Below are positions 1 through 12,701 of a stretch of 64,000 nt of DNA, piece by piece; position 1 is the first letter of the stretch, and every line of letters begins with the position of its first letter. The stretch lies in contig CM070510.1 in the NCBI GenBank assembly GCA_036346375.1, forward strand, positions 65,630,376 through 65,694,375, written 5' to 3'. This DNA comes from Guadua angustifolia. Lineage: Eukaryota > Streptophyta > Magnoliopsida > Poales > Poaceae. Under the pieces are notes generated by a model. The model saw only the letters and a list, made by a program, of their open reading frames with translations. It had not been told where the DNA came from and did not search any database. The translations under genes and the position numbers were made by a program.

Positions 1-3000
1 ATTTTGGCACTCGTCAGCCAGAAAGTCGCTACAAATTTTTGAGAAAACTCTTAAAACTAGATTCTTAAAAGCTAATGTAGATGCAATATAGGTAGACCAT
101 AGACTTACTAGATGCGTTCCACCATTTCAGTTGAATCCCATCTAGGACTCCAGGGATAGTCATTTATTGGAGGTGACATAGTAGGTATCCCTTGGGAATT
201 AAAGTGCTGCAGAGGTATCAGGAAAGCAAATGTTACTGCCCAAACCTCGAAAAGAATGACAGATTACGACTTACAAGGATAACGGCCATAGATTAGTAAT
301 AACATTCAGATATGTATTTCTTTGCATACCACTATACCAGTCAAAACAATTTCAAGCACCTTAGCAAACAACAAGGGCTAGTTTGGTTTGAAGGTAACTT
401 TGTCACGCCTAACCTTAGGCGTATTATAGATTCTTATGCGGGTGTTTGGTTCGTTACATCAACTGTGGCTTGCCACCAGTGTTACTCAGACAACCGTGCC
501 CAAAAATTTTTGCCAAATCGGACATCTCGAATCCGAGTCAGATTCCGACACGTGTCCAATTCCGAGTAGCATTTCCCTTGTCCAAAATTTTTTACTGAAT
601 CAGACATCTCGAATCCAAGTCAGATTTTGACTCCCATGTCTGTGTCCAAGTAACACCGCTTGCCACACTTTTTTAGCCCCGTGTCCCACGTGTCAAGCTC
701 AATTTTTTGGCAAACTTTGCCACACTTGAGGCGTTGAATTTTGTTGCCACAAAAAGTATGGTAAACCACACTTGCCTAAGGTTAACTATAGTAAAGTTGG
801 TTTCAAACCAAACATACCCTTAACATCACGTAGCATCAAGGTGTGCTTGGACTTTCAAATATGGCTCCTCGAACAAGTCTCCAGAGTATTTCCATGAGAC
901 ATCAAACTACATGTTTACTTATGTGTTCATTTTAAGAACGTTCAGGCAGAACCAGTGGCGTATCTAGAAAATTGAAACGAGGGGGCTAAGACTAAGACAT
1001 CGAAAGTTTAACAAGCCAACTATATTCAAACAAGTTTGCAAACATTTGTTTAACAGTCACATATAATGTAAGTATAATGTAAGTGTGTAACAATACAAAG
1101 GATAAGAAAATTGAGAGACTGCCAGACTGGTACTGGACTGTTTTATTGGACTTATTTGAGAGGGGTATAAGAGGCTTGCTGGGCCGCTGGTGAGGCTTCA
1201 GCCCACCCACGCCCCGGCTACAGTTCCGCCCCTAGGCAGAACCATGGAAGGGGGTGACATGCAGTAGAACAAAACCCAAGACAGATAACGGCTACAGCCA
1301 CAATGAAATGAACAGCAGTTGTTTCACTTGCTTGTCTCATAGGATCTCAATCTCCAGGCCAAAATACAGAAATAATGCAGTTTTATCGAAGTCGCTTCTA
1401 CCACCCACCCGAATCTATATGCATTTGACTATGACAGAATACAAGAAGAGACCTCTGATCGAGTATGTAAATTACAAATAACCATAATCAGTGAGGAGTC
1501 AAGTAACTACCTGAGAACTCTGCAAGGTCAGGACAGGTTGCTGCTTCGGGAATTGAAGGGGGATGACAAAGTGAACCTGCAGCATCACATTGCGTTCCTT
1601 GTCACTGGTTAATCCACAAATATAAGACTATAGCATGAAAGAATCAAAGATATGATGCCAAATGCCAAATAAGTACTTTTAATTTGTAGAAATCATTCTT
1701 ACTTTAAGTGTGACATAACCAGTTAGTGACATGCAAAGTCGGAGGAAATGTAGAAAAGGAATTCCACCATCTACTGCTTTTCATAGTTTTCAGTACAAGA
1801 ATTGTTGGAGATGCATCTGCCACCAACGTTCTAGAAATTGGTGACAAAGCATCCTGTACAAGATTGTGGTGCAGCACCATAAGAATTTAGATTGTTCCTG
1901 GATGTATGGCCCTTTTTTCTTTCAATTCTATCAACATCAAATTGTTCCTGGAAATTGGATGTGATCATAGTTCAAAGTGCTTGACAGTTTTTGTAAATCT
2001 AACACATACTTACAGACAGCTAATAGTGCAAATGCAGAATTTGAAACAAATGCATTTATTTCTTTCCTGATTAACTCCATGGAACGGCAAAACAGAGAAA
2101 ATATTGGGTTTACACATTTTATGACATACCAGAAATGTGAAGATCCCTGAAATGGAAAGAACTGTAGCCCTCCTACAAAAAATCTGGTGCATATATGGGG
2201 TTGTTAGCTGTTAGGCAACATGGCAAAATCCACAATAACATAAGAAAAACTATGTTAAACAAGTACCGGATCAGCCTCTAATGGCCTCCCAAAAGTAGGA
2301 GCTAGAGCCTCAATGAAACGTCTCCTGGAACCAATTGAAGCTGATGCATCCACAACCTTCAGTATAGTTCAGAAACAAAAGTTTGTAACAATGAAAAGAA
2401 TAGTGTCATTAATATTATGCCAAAGATATCGCCTTGTTTAAACAAATGATGTTTCAATAGTAGCTAAGTTTAAGTTCCCAGTGAGTTTAAAATACTTGAA
2501 TAAATAAAAAGTTTGTAGGTTTCATACATCCAGGTACTTCCAGTAAAAAAAGGATGAAATGCAGAAGGCACAATATGACAAAAGCCCTCCAATAGTTACT
2601 AGAAACGCGATTCGTCCGAGTTACGGTACGGGATTCGGGTTCGATGTACCAGTTCGGTTTGATGAATCCGGTTTGCGATTCGCGGGGCTTTATAGCGAAT
2701 CCGGTAACTATGCTCTCCTTCCTGCTTAAAGCTACCATCTCGACAATAGCATAAGGCCTACTGTGTTGTCCTGGTTCATTTTTCCTTATGTCCTTTTTTT
2801 ATTTGAAAGGACATAGACAGAACAAAATCTTGAACACAGGAGTGCTTACAGCTTTAATGTAACAAAGCCAGTAGACATTCTGAAATACCTAACTACCATA
2901 TCATATCCAATATGCATGGCATTGACATGATAAGTTGAGAACTACAAGATACGGCAAAATAACAACAACCGAAACCTAGGATGCTCAGATACACGATACC

Positions 3001-6000
3001 GGTACATCGATACAGATATGGCGACATGACATTTCCCCAAAATCACCGATACGGAAAATAATAAAAATATAAAAGATAGACAGATAGTTGGTAAGTTTCC
3101 TAAGAGAAGCACTAAACATTAGACAGTAGTACATAATAACGTCCATAATATCTGAGTTCACCAACCATAAGGTCCATAAGCATAGGTAAACACAACGAAA
3201 TAAGGTCCATAAGACAACAAACAGGAGGGGCTGAAGCACTTCCTTCAGCTCCACTTGTCATATTCCACAAAACTGACATAAAAAAATCAATAAAACACAA
3301 CCCAATTCAGATCTGCAAGGGAATCAATTCAGATCCGCAAGAAGGGCACAAGACAAAGAACCTGATGTGTAGAGCAGCACAGCCGGAGTGAGTCGCTGCC
3401 TTGCCGGAGCCTCGCAGGCCACTGGAGTCTGGAGCCCCGCTCCACCAGATCGCCAGCAAAAGGGAGGCAACGAGAGGGAGAGACGAGCAGACGGAGGTGA
3501 TATAATGGAGGTGCAGGAGTGGTATCTGAGTTGTCTGCTAAGGTTAGATTCAATCCTAGTGGGCTGGGCTTCCATTCAAGAGGTGTCTTATTGGACGTAT
3601 CGACATGTATCGGACCGTATCAGAATTTTCTTTTCTTTATATTAAACAAAAAATATCCTGATACTGCTCAACACGTATCGGGTGCGTATCGATGCCTACC
3701 GATACCGGATACATATCAGGGTACTAGAGTACGCCAGCTGGGTGAATTATCAGTGCATCATTGACAATAACAATACAGTCAAGACCAAAACAATTACCAG
3801 TAAAACACAAACAATAATTTACCTGGATTTTGAGATTTTCTTCTAAAGCAGGGATATACTCAGCCATGCACCTTTACATAGTTAGACCAAGAAAGAGAGT
3901 ACATCAGTGATAAAGTGATTTTACTTCTTTTGGTGAACATGTTATAATAAAAGGGGATATCACAAGGGTGTTATCTGTTTTGGCATATAATATGCAACAA
4001 GGGACAAGTTTCATCTAAGTGTGTGACAAGTTGACTTACATCCCATCTAACCATGGAGGGAGTTTAACATCTTCCACTGAGAAAAATGACTTCAGATCTG
4101 GGGTTGAGATTAGTTTGAGTCGTGGTGCAGAAGGAACAGAGGAGTAACTTCTGCTAATCTGAAATATGACCTGCATAATGACCCAGCAATCCATTACAAA
4201 TGCAGAATAGGAACACTCATTCCGTCAGATTATCCAAAATATAAAGACGTATATAGTGAATAGTGGTGTCTAACATTAAATATGTTTACCATGATGTGTC
4301 TGCCACTAATTGGAAAGTTTTTTTGCAAGAGGTTTTATGTTTGTTTGCATATTGAGTCCTTGACAATTACATCATATGCTTCAAATTTATCATCTGACCG
4401 AAATCCCACAACAATGCAAGACACTCCTCTGTCCTCTCTGAAGAAAATAACTAAATGCTGTCATGGGATTGTTTAGTGTTGAAATTTCTGTTCCTTCTTT
4501 TTACACAGAAAACTTCTGATCCATTTGCATGTCATATAATGGTACAGACGTACAGTGCTCTGGCCAGTCTAATATGCAACAGCTAGAATATTCTAAAGCA
4601 GCAAGTAACAATAATAGTGACCTTCACATGATTCTCCTGTGCAGGCTATCTTAGATGGCTAAGATGCAGATTATCATTCTTACATGGGATGTAGAAAATA
4701 CTATTCCAGAATTTAAAAAAATGGCCTAGCGACAACCAATATTGTAGTGTTAATTTTCAAGTTTCAACAGGGCATAACCAGCTGAAATTTTGCCGACATT
4801 CTATTTATCATCGTCATTGCAGCTACTAGCCCACTGCTTTTACATGTTTAAGTATTTGTACATGTAAACAGTGGCTTTCGAGGTTAACCTGCAGATGGAC
4901 CTTTTGAAGAAATTTCCAAGGACATCCAGGCACCAATTTTGCAAAGTCCAAATCCAGAAGCGGGACAGCAAATTTCACCTCATCTGGCTATAGAGGAATA
5001 TGACAAATACAAGATAAGGACAAATATCAATTTTCACGGAAGCAAATGGTTATGGAAATTGCTAAACTTACCCTATCAATGGATGATACCATACAGACTT
5101 CAATCCCCTGTTCAACATGCAAATATTAAAATCATTTATCAACCAACGAATTTCTTTAAACAATTAAGCTGACTGGGAAATGCTGACAGTAATAAGCCGG
5201 TCAAGTGGCTCAGCCTTTGTGGCAAACGTATGATCATGTATGCTTCTCATTATATTGCAACCACAACATATTAAGATTTAAAACCTTCTAGTCTTCTTCA
5301 TGCATTTAGATGTGCAGTACATTAATTCTATTATTGCCTCCATTCACTTTTACTTGTCGTTTTGGATATGGATATGGTTTCCAACATAACCCTTTGGCCA
5401 TTATTTATAATTATACGTTAGCAGAAATTATTTTTAAAACATGATAATATGGAAATTCTTTTGGTGATAAATCTACTAATATCGTTTCCATGTTACAGAT
5501 CAAAATATTTTGGTATAATGGTGGCCAAAATTTAAAAGGTTCTGCACACATTCTCAAACGACAGCCACAGAAAGGGCAGATGTGGTGCGTTACCTCCTTA
5601 GAGAGAACCGTGCTTATTTCAAACTTAAGTCTTTCATCATCTACATCGGCAACCCGCTTCTTTTGGTATTCAATGTACAATTCCCTGCAGTAAATGAAGT
5701 CAACAGCAAACTATTTAGCAAGTTTATTAAAAAAACTACCAGGATAATCCCTAGCATGCTTTTCGTGCCAAAGATGTCGGTTACCATCCCATGAAACCAA
5801 TATTATCCCCACCATTGATATCACAGCATCGCCTAGGCGACATCTAGTCGGAGGGGGCGCCATGGCCCGACACCTTGCCTAGACCCTAGAGAGAGCCAGA
5901 CGACCAACTAGATGTCCAGTCGTAGCAGCGGCGGCCGGTCAAGCGTCCAGGTGACCAATTGGACTGGAAGGCTGGTAATTTGAGAATGTGAGTCACAGGA

Positions 6001-7231
6001 CACAAAAGGACTAGCATTGCGTGGAGCCTTGGACATGGAAGTCATGAGAGGACTGAAGAGGATGAACCCTAGAGCTCTGCCGCCAATAGCTACTCCTCCA
6101 CCGACCGATGGCCGGTTATCCCCTCTGCCTCCCCCTCCGTCTCCATCTCATCTTCCCCCTCCGCATCCCCCTCCACCTCTGGTGCCCCGGGGGGGGGGAG
6201 CAGTGCCATCCCTCCGCCTCTGGTGTTGCTGCCGCTCTAGCTTAATTAGTCATATTTATATAGTGCACGAAGAGCAAAGTCAGAAGACCCATGGCTCAAT
6301 TAGAGAATACCTGCAAACTAGTTCAAGCTCCAACGTACCAAGCTTGAGTCAAACTGTTCAAATTTGGTTGCCTAACTGTCGCCTAGGCGGGTACCTAGGC
6401 GTCCAGGCACCCCAGAGGCGACTTGCCTCGCCGGGGCACCGTGATAACCATGATCCCCACCATACAGTCGCCTCGACAAACAATGGCCCAAAAAACAAAA
6501 TTTGACAAAGCACATATTCAATCCCAGCAGAAAGCAACTGTGCTGACAATCCTAATCCCACTTCATAGCAGTACATCGTGAAACCATCTCCTCAAGTTTA
6601 CAATTCTCAGTTACTACTGACACCAACCAATACACACTCAACGCAATTACACAAAACAAGTAATGATTGCATCACTGGCATAGAGAACCAGAGAAGCCAG
6701 AAGAACCTCACCGGAGCTCCTTTACGAGGGCAAGGAGGCCCCCGGGGTCGCGGCAATCCCATCGTGCCAAGCAGCTCTTATCCCCATTCCCTGTTTCATC
6801 ATAATCGACCAGCGGCTGGAACCCCTCGTCCTCCGGCCCGAACACCACATCCGGTGCCGCCTTCGGGTACAACGCATTATACAAGAAATCCCCTGCGATG
6901 CTAAGAATCAGAGCCAGGGAATCCAAAGCCAAACCCTAAACCAATACATCGAGGAGGAGGGATGCGTTACAGTGGACGTAGTCGAGGCAGAAGGGGATGG
7001 CGAGCGTGAAGCGATCGGCGTAGAGGCCGTTGCGGCAGCCGGACCAGATCTGGCCGACCTGCGAGCGAGACGGGTGAGCTGGGGAGCGAGCGGAAAGGGA
7101 AGGAGAAGGAAAAGGGCTGGAATGGGGGAGCGGTACCCTACCCTGATGGGGAGCTTGGAGTGGGAGAGGAGGAAGTTGAGCTGCGCGGCGATGAGGGGAG
7201 CGAGCGGGGCGGTGTCGGCAGACGGAGACAT
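1..7231 (-). CDS. BRE: BRE/BRCC45-like protein (BABAM2 family), 13 exons, 3' end outside window
   Basis: Exons read on the minus strand: 7231-7142, 7058-6971, 6892-6712, 5684-5594, 5107-5072, 4987-4889, 4170-4040, 3871-3823, 2356-2267, 2183-2130, 1576-1511, 206-109 and 28-1 (cut by the window edge). All introns are GT-AG and every join keeps frame, giving 367 codons without a stop. The start MSPSADTAP is the first in-frame ATG of the GC-rich first exon. Diagnostic pieces are DRFTLAIPFCLDYVHWD, LYPKAAPDVVFG, GSRRRFIEAL, FLVHFVIPLQFPKQQP and NDYPWSPRWD; the same order and spacing characterise BRE, which has two ubiquitin-E2-variant-like folds without a catalytic cysteine. Known family role: scaffold subunit of the BRISC and BRCA1-A complexes, which hold a K63-specific deubiquitinase. 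Human BRE has 383 residues, so little is missing. The symbol rests on recognised motifs, not on a search. Confidence 0.93.
376..831. mobile_element. Tourist/Harbinger-like MITE in a BRE intron
   Basis: The left end (GGGCTAGTTTGGTTTGAA) and the inverted right end (TTCAAACCAAACATACCC) form an imperfect terminal inverted repeat of the TTTGG type usual in grass Tourist-like MITEs. The interior has two diverged direct copies of a stretch containing CAGACATCTCGAATCC/CGGACATCTCGAATCC, around 520 and 603. The right side is followed by TTAA but the left TSD is not clear, so the exact ends are uncertain. Confidence 0.5.
955..1233. mobile_element. Short non-autonomous DNA element flanked by an 11-bp direct repeat
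   Basis: The direct repeat AGGCAGAACCA occurs at 944-954 and 1234-1244. Between them the ends GTGGCGTATCTAGA and (reverse strand) GGGGCGGAACTG are roughly inverted. The interior has no gene. Superfamily is not certain: the repeat is longer than the 8 bp of hAT and close to the 9-11 bp of Mutator-like elements. It lies inside a BRE intron. Confidence 0.5.
2978..3740. repeat. Element with inverted CGATACC-type ends in a BRE intron
   Basis: The left part (about 2990-3060) and right part (about 3590-3730) are rich in GATAC/GTATC and CGATACCGG/CCGGTATCG in opposite orientation, suggesting subterminal inverted repeats of a non-autonomous DNA transposon. The middle (about 3300-3560) is GC-rich and may be captured host sequence; its short open frames match nothing recognised. 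No TSD could be identified. Confidence 0.35.
5813..6452. mobile_element. hAT-like non-autonomous element in BRE intron 3
   Basis: Perfect 8-bp TSD ATCCCCAC at 5805-5812 and 6453-6460. The ends CATTGATATCACAG and, inverted, CATGGTTATCACGG form a terminal inverted repeat, with GCCTAGGCG motifs just inside both ends. There is no transposase. The 640-bp element lies wholly between exons 4 and 3 of the BRE-like gene, leaving the splice sites intact. Confidence 0.75.
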
Positions 7232-7420
7232 CGCCGGCGGCGGTTGCGTTTTGGCGTGGCGATGGACTCGGGAGTCGGGAGATGCCTCGACCCACGGCCA
7301 CCGCCCTCTCTTTTTCTCCCGCGTTGTCTTGTTGGCTTCGGAAGAGAAGAGGGTCAAACAGCGATGTCCCAGCCCAGCTTGGTAGCGTTACCAAAACGCC
7401 CATGAAGTTCTACACTATTT
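7232..7420 (-). promoter_or_regulatory. 5' UTR and proximal promoter region of the BRE-like gene
   Basis: This GC-rich stretch lies directly upstream of the BRE-like start codon. No clear TATA box was recognised, as is common for housekeeping genes. Overlapping open frames here (such as one running through 6936-7403) read from UTR into exon and intron and are not thought to be coding. The extent is inferred only from position: a MITE-like sequence begins near 7423. Confidence 0.4.
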
Positions 7421-7422
7421 AG

Positions 7423-7656
7423 TAGAGTGAGGTTGTTTTAGTTTTTGATTCTGAATTATGACTCTAAAAGTAGAATTAAAAATAAATAGGCTGATTTTAG
7501 AATCTGATTTTTACAATCTAACCTATCTATATATACTAGAATTCACAATCCACTTCATATGTGCTCTTAGAATCCAGCTTTTAAAAAATCAGCTTCTCTA
7601 TAACCACAATCTAGAATCAGTTTTTAAATAATCTAAAACTGGAACAAACAGGCCCT
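7423..7656. mobile_element. Tourist-like MITE remnant
   Basis: The right end reads GGAACAAACAGGCCC, the inverse of the GGGCCTGTTTG start common in Tourist-like MITEs. The left end (GAGGTTGTTTTAGTTTTTGATTC) is a weak inverted match. GATTCT/AGAATC motifs recur in both halves. The TSD is not clear. Confidence 0.4.
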
Positions 7657-7927
7657 TACCCCTCCCCTCTGCCGCCCGCAGCTTCGATAGGGCAAACCCT
7701 AGCGCCGCTGGCGGGATCCCATCGGCGCCATTTCCGGAGTACGGGTACCTCACCGTCCATTTTGCTCACCATCGCCGCTGCCTCCGGACTCCCTCGCAGC
7801 AAGGTCCGGTCCCCTACTCCTTCGACGCACGACTTCCTCGTAGGCTGCCACTGGTCATCAACTCGCTCCCGCCGGCCCCCTATTCCTTCGCCACCGCGTC
7901 AGCCCCAGCCTACCGACATCCCGTGAA
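7657..7927 (+). other. GC-rich exon-like sequence ending at a splice-donor-like site, unrecognised
   Basis: The stretch has the AAACCCTAGCGCCGC context typical of plant 5' leaders and ends at CGTGAAG followed by GTAAAG, a good donor. No long open frame or known domain was recognised and no acceptor or second exon was found. It may be a captured 5' exon or part of an LTR. Confidence 0.25.
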
Positions 7928-10300
7928 GGTAAAGGCCAAACTTACCCCCCTCTCCTCCTTTTGACCGTGTAAATCTGATGAAATTTTATATGAATATGTG
8001 TTGGGTTTGGCCCCATTTTTTTGTTGTGATGTGTAGGACTCTCTAGGATTTGGATAGATCTGAAATTTATATGAAAATGTATCGGTACATGAACCTATTG
8101 GTGATTAGAATGTATGGCAGTGATTCACGATACTAACTGTCTGAGGATGGCTGTAGTTATTTTTTAATGAAGCGTTTTTCTCTGGGTTGAGTCAGGGCGA
8201 TAGTATTGGGATGCGATACTACTGGCTCTAGGTAAGCGGTAGGTATTTTCCAGAGAGTGATATCTGGCTTCAACCAGAGCAGTACTATTGGTCTTAGGTT
8301 GGTGGTAGTACCGGTTTTTTCGGTGAAGTGTGATTTTTGTTTTGATTATGTAATGATTATTGCATATCTTTACGGACAGTATTGCATGATGGTTTGGTTG
8401 TCTGTAGTGGTTGCAGGATTTCGGAGCTAAATCATGATGAGACGGAGGAAATCGAAACTAGACTAGGAGAGCTGAGGTATAGACGATTAGGGTAACGCCA
8501 AAGATGACTGAGGCCAGGGAGTTGCTGCAAGCCGGTAAGACGGAGTGAAACATGAGCTATTGGTGATGTATATGATGGGCAATGATAAGGACATAAGGTG
8601 GACTAGGAATATGCTCAGGAGGAGTCGAGGTCCAGAACGGTCAAGAAAGCTGGAAGCGTCATGATCAAGCGAAGAAGAATATGTGGTGCACCAAGTGACT
8701 TGGGCTCGTTTGCAAGTAAGGATGGTTCGGGAGAGTTCGGAAGCGTGAGAGGTTTGGCGGTAAGTCATTAGAGCCACATGTAAGGTGACGAAGCATGAAC
8801 GATACTTCGAGATGAGGGAAAAGATTGGTCGTGAGACAAATTGGTAATTTGTCTATTACCAGAGATTAAGACTATTTAGAAAATTATAGTGGTGGTCTAA
8901 ATTGTTTAGGTTAAGTCAAAGTGAACATGTACATGAATTCGGGCTAGTGGAGCTGTTGGATGCGTCATAGAGAAGGGTGCCTTGAAAAGCGTATATGTGA
9001 GTGAGTAAAACCTATTATATGTTGGGTTAACGGGTTAGTCCATGTTAAATGTGAGTTGTATCCACTTGATATCCAGGTCTAAGATTTCTAGGGTTGCCTC
9101 CTCTATATAAGGACTTAAGAAATATAGAGGGAGACAAGCCACTAAAGAGGGACTAGGGCATAAGGTGGTAGAATAAGATTTTAGTTTTCTTGTGTGCAGT
9201 GGGATTTCGCACTATGGCTTGGAGTTGGGTTTGGGTTGCTCGAGTCACCCTACTCCATGGGTGTCGCTTCCTTTTTAGAAAATCTACTTATCTAGGAATA
9301 GGCGACGGAACATACGAAGGGCTCTTAAAAACTTTGTTCTTCTGTGGAGAAGTTTTATAATCATCCCTCTTGATCTTGAAATAAAATCAATTTCGTGTTC
9401 AAAATTTTGTTCTTATATTGATCATTCCCCTTCTTTAGTTCTTGCTCTCTATTTGGTTTCTTCTCTCTTGATCTTATGTTGCCAAGGATAAATAATTAAT
9501 GGATAAATACTTTGTAGGTTATATCCCAATCATCTAAACAAGCTCACACGTGATATTTATGAGATTTCTCGAGAAACCGATTTTTGACTTCAGAAGGAAA
9601 GATTCGTTGTAGATCGTGTTTTTTTTTGCTTTTGAGAGCTATTTCTTTGGTGTTCTTGCTTGCTGTAATATCTGGGAGATCATCTAAGATCATATTAATC
9701 ATTAAATCTCTACGAGCAAGCTTAGTGTGCATATTTTGTTTTTGGCCCGATTTTGGCGCATCCTTATTTAATTTTGAAAAATGTCAGAATTTTGATGTCA
9801 ATTCTTGTAATTAAAGGTTGGAATAGGTTCCTGACATCTATAGGAAGGTGCATGCAAAATTTCATGAATTTTGGATCATCCAATCAAAAGTAACATTAAT
9901 TCCTAGATTTGAACACATGCTGATTTTACTGTTCACCCTAATTTTACTATTCATCCGGTATTACTGCTCCCCATGAAGCGATAGTGCTGCCCCATAGCTG
10001 ATTTTTTTAGAAAATTTATTCTTCCGTTCTTATTTGATCTAGTGAGATTTTGAATGGTTCCTTTGAGATAAAAATATTTCTTGATCATTCACCCTGTTGA
10101 ATCACCATTTTTGGTTCTCATTGTTCTTGAACTGCTTGTTATTTTTATCCATGAAAACGATTACTTGTGCTTGCTATGACTTGTTTGCTTGTCCATGGAA
10201 TGATGGCAGTGCACCTTGACATTTCTGCTCATTCATGGTATGCCTTTGTTCGTGATGTTTGATATTTTTTAAGGAAATTGATGGTTCATCCTTTTTTACA
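7928..10300. repeat. Intergenic, retrotransposon-like sequence without a recognised gene; possible LTR promoter near 9100
   Basis: No gene was recognised. Around 9100-9115 the sequence CCTCTATATAAGGACTTAAG resembles a TATA box of an LTR, and the next 400 bases are AT/T-rich as in U5 and leader regions. No matching second LTR, TG...CA ends or TSD was found, so this is only a suspicion. The remaining sequence shows no coding signal. Confidence 0.25.
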
Positions 10301-10648
10301 TTAGCATTTGATAAAATGCTCCCAACTAGATTGTAATAGATAAAATGCCCCACTTACATTTTTCCCTTGATAAAATGCCCCATTTGATATTTTTCAATCC
10401 ATTTTGCTCTCTTTTTCATTTACATGCCACAAGAAATGACTGAAATGCCCTTGCTCTCTCTACTACCCAGCTGAGCACCCGAATTGCTCTCTCTACTACT
10501 CAGCTGAGCATCTAGCCCCTCCTCCCCTCCCCTCTGCTCTCTCTGCAGCGGCGATGTCTGCCAAGTCCAGCCCCAGCTGGATCCATTAAAGGAGCGGCTA
10601 AATCTAGCGGCGACACGATGCACAGGCCTCCCCCTCTAGTCCCGTAAC

Positions 10649-11047
10649 CAGGGTTTTAAAAACCAAAATTCAAAAACCAGTTCGGTTTTCGCGGTACGAA
10701 AACCGCAAAAATCGCTCGAAAATCGTCAGAAACCGAAGGGTTAAGAAATAAAAAAAAATAATTTAAAAAAATCGAAAATCATTCGGTTTTCAATAAAAAC
10801 CGCTCGGTTTTCACCGAAAACCAACCCCGCCAATTGAATGTTCTTTAAAAAGGGTTTTTAAGCTGTTTTCAATGAAAATCGCGGTTGGTTTTTGAGCGGT
10901 TTTTAATGAAAACCGCGGTTTGTCTACGGTTTTCGAACACATAATTTTTTTCAAAATTTTTAATTAGACTGGTTTACCGAGCGGTTTTGGATCTCGAACC
11001 AGCGGTAAAGTCGAAAACCGTGATTTTCATCGGTTTTGTTAACCCTG
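10649..11047. mobile_element. hAT-like non-autonomous element with AAAACCG subterminal repeats
   Basis: Ends are CAGGGTTTTAAAAACC and, inverted, CAGGGTTAACAAAACC. The 8-bp TSD is CCCGTAAC (10641-10648) and CCCATAAC (11048-11055), seven of eight matching. The 399-bp interior is dense in CGGTTTT/AAAACCG motifs in both orientations and has no gene. Confidence 0.7.
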
Positions 11048-11338
11048 CCCATAACTTTTCCTTGATATAGTTCTAGAACTCAATTTTTTCCTATCTGTTT
11101 GTTGATTTCTAGTTAACTTAGAACTGTTGTTGTTCTTTGGTCGCGTAAGAACGATCCGGAAATAATTTTTACGGTAGCTCTTAGAGTCATCACATACACT
11201 GTCGGACTTGACAATGGTACCCATCTCTCCAGCTAGTCGAGTGTGATAACCCATATTGTTGAAGATGGTGGGACTTCCACCCCTCATATGGCGGCTGGTA
11301 CTTTTTGTCAAGGTAATTCAATAGTCTCCGCTGCAGCA

Positions 11339-12701
11339 AAGGTTTCAAATTTTGTTTTCGGTTCACATCTCGTCATCCTCCGAAATCCAAAATTTCGGTG
11401 AAAAATCGTCATTTTGGATGAAATCTAGACAAAATTCAACTCCAGATTTGGATCGAGATTTTTGAAATTTTGTCTGAAATTGCCGAAATTTTGGTAAATT
11501 TCAATTGAGCAAAAAATAGCTCTAACGGTGTCAAAAAATATTAAATTTTTTCGAGGGGTCCTGACATATCAATGATGTTTCCATATAAATTTTAGATGAT
11601 TATCAAATTTGAAGAATTTTTAAAAATTCGAACATTGCTAATGTCTTGATAAAAAGCTAACTGGTAAGTTTGAACCAAATGAAAAATGAATCAAACCATG
11701 TTAGAAAATTTTTATGGTTCTGACACATCCATAATATTCACATAAAATTTTTAGATGATGATCAAGCTTGAGAAATTTTCAAAAATTCGGATAGTGCTAC
11801 TGTCCTGATAAAAGTCTTACCGACAAATTTGAACAAAATGAAAAATGGTTCAAACCTCGTTAGAAAATTTTAAAAAATTTTATGGATGGTTCTTATGTGT
11901 CACTAATGTTTTATAAAATTTTTAGATGATGATAAAGCTTAAAAAATCTTAAAATTTCGGCGATGCTATATTCTCGATAAAAGCTTAATAGTCAATTTAT
12001 AGATTTTCTTTAGCAATCCAAAAGTTTAGAATTTTTAAAAATTTTACATAAAGGTTCTAAGTAAGTTTTTAAGATCACATAAAAATTTTGAATCATGATC
12101 ACACTCTAGTGAATTTATAAAATTCTTACAAGGCACATTTTGAAATTTTTTTAAAAATTTTATAGAATGGTACTGAGGAAATTATTAAGCTCTCATAAAA
12201 ATTTTGGATTATGATCACACTCGAGAAAATTTATAAAATTCTCACAAAGTTACTGTTCCAATTATGTTCATTCTTTTTTTAATTCTTTAAAGACAAAATG
12301 AAGTTCAATTATTTTGAAAATTTTAATGTATTATCCCAACAACTAAAGATAGTACCATAAATTTTTCAGATCATTATCAAACTTGTACAATTTTATAAAA
12401 ATCTGACAGTGTTTCTGCCAAAATTTTAAAATATCTCAAAATTTTGGTTTTAAAATAAATTTTATAGAAAATGACTTTCTTAAGGGTTATTGGATGAAAT
12501 CCGGTCAAATTTGACCATAAAAGTTTAAAAATGGTCAAAATCCCGAGATTTCTATGAATTTTGGTGAAATTTCACTGAATTTTATGAGATACTGTAGTAA
12601 TTTAATTTTTTTTTAATTTTTCTAATCCAAACAGGATTTTGAATCTCGTGGGGGTCCGAAATCCAAAATTTCATCAATTTTCAATGAGATTTCTATCCAT
12701 G
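11339..12701. mobile_element. hAT-like non-autonomous element, AT-rich, related to the one at 22387-24187
   Basis: Flanked by a perfect 8-bp direct repeat GCTGCAGC (11331-11338 and 12702-12709). Both ends carry CCGAAATCCAAAATTTC-type sequence. The interior consists of diverged repeats (for example AAATGAAAAATG followed by TCAAAC, near 11679 and 11837) antisense to those in 22387-24187. There is no transposase. The outermost bases are worn (AAAGG rather than CAGGG). Confidence 0.6.

Noticed and set aside
6936..7403. 155-codon minus-strand open frame overlapping the BRE start
   Set aside because: It runs through 5' UTR, exon 1 in the wrong frame and intron 1; only its last part (exon 2) is real coding sequence.
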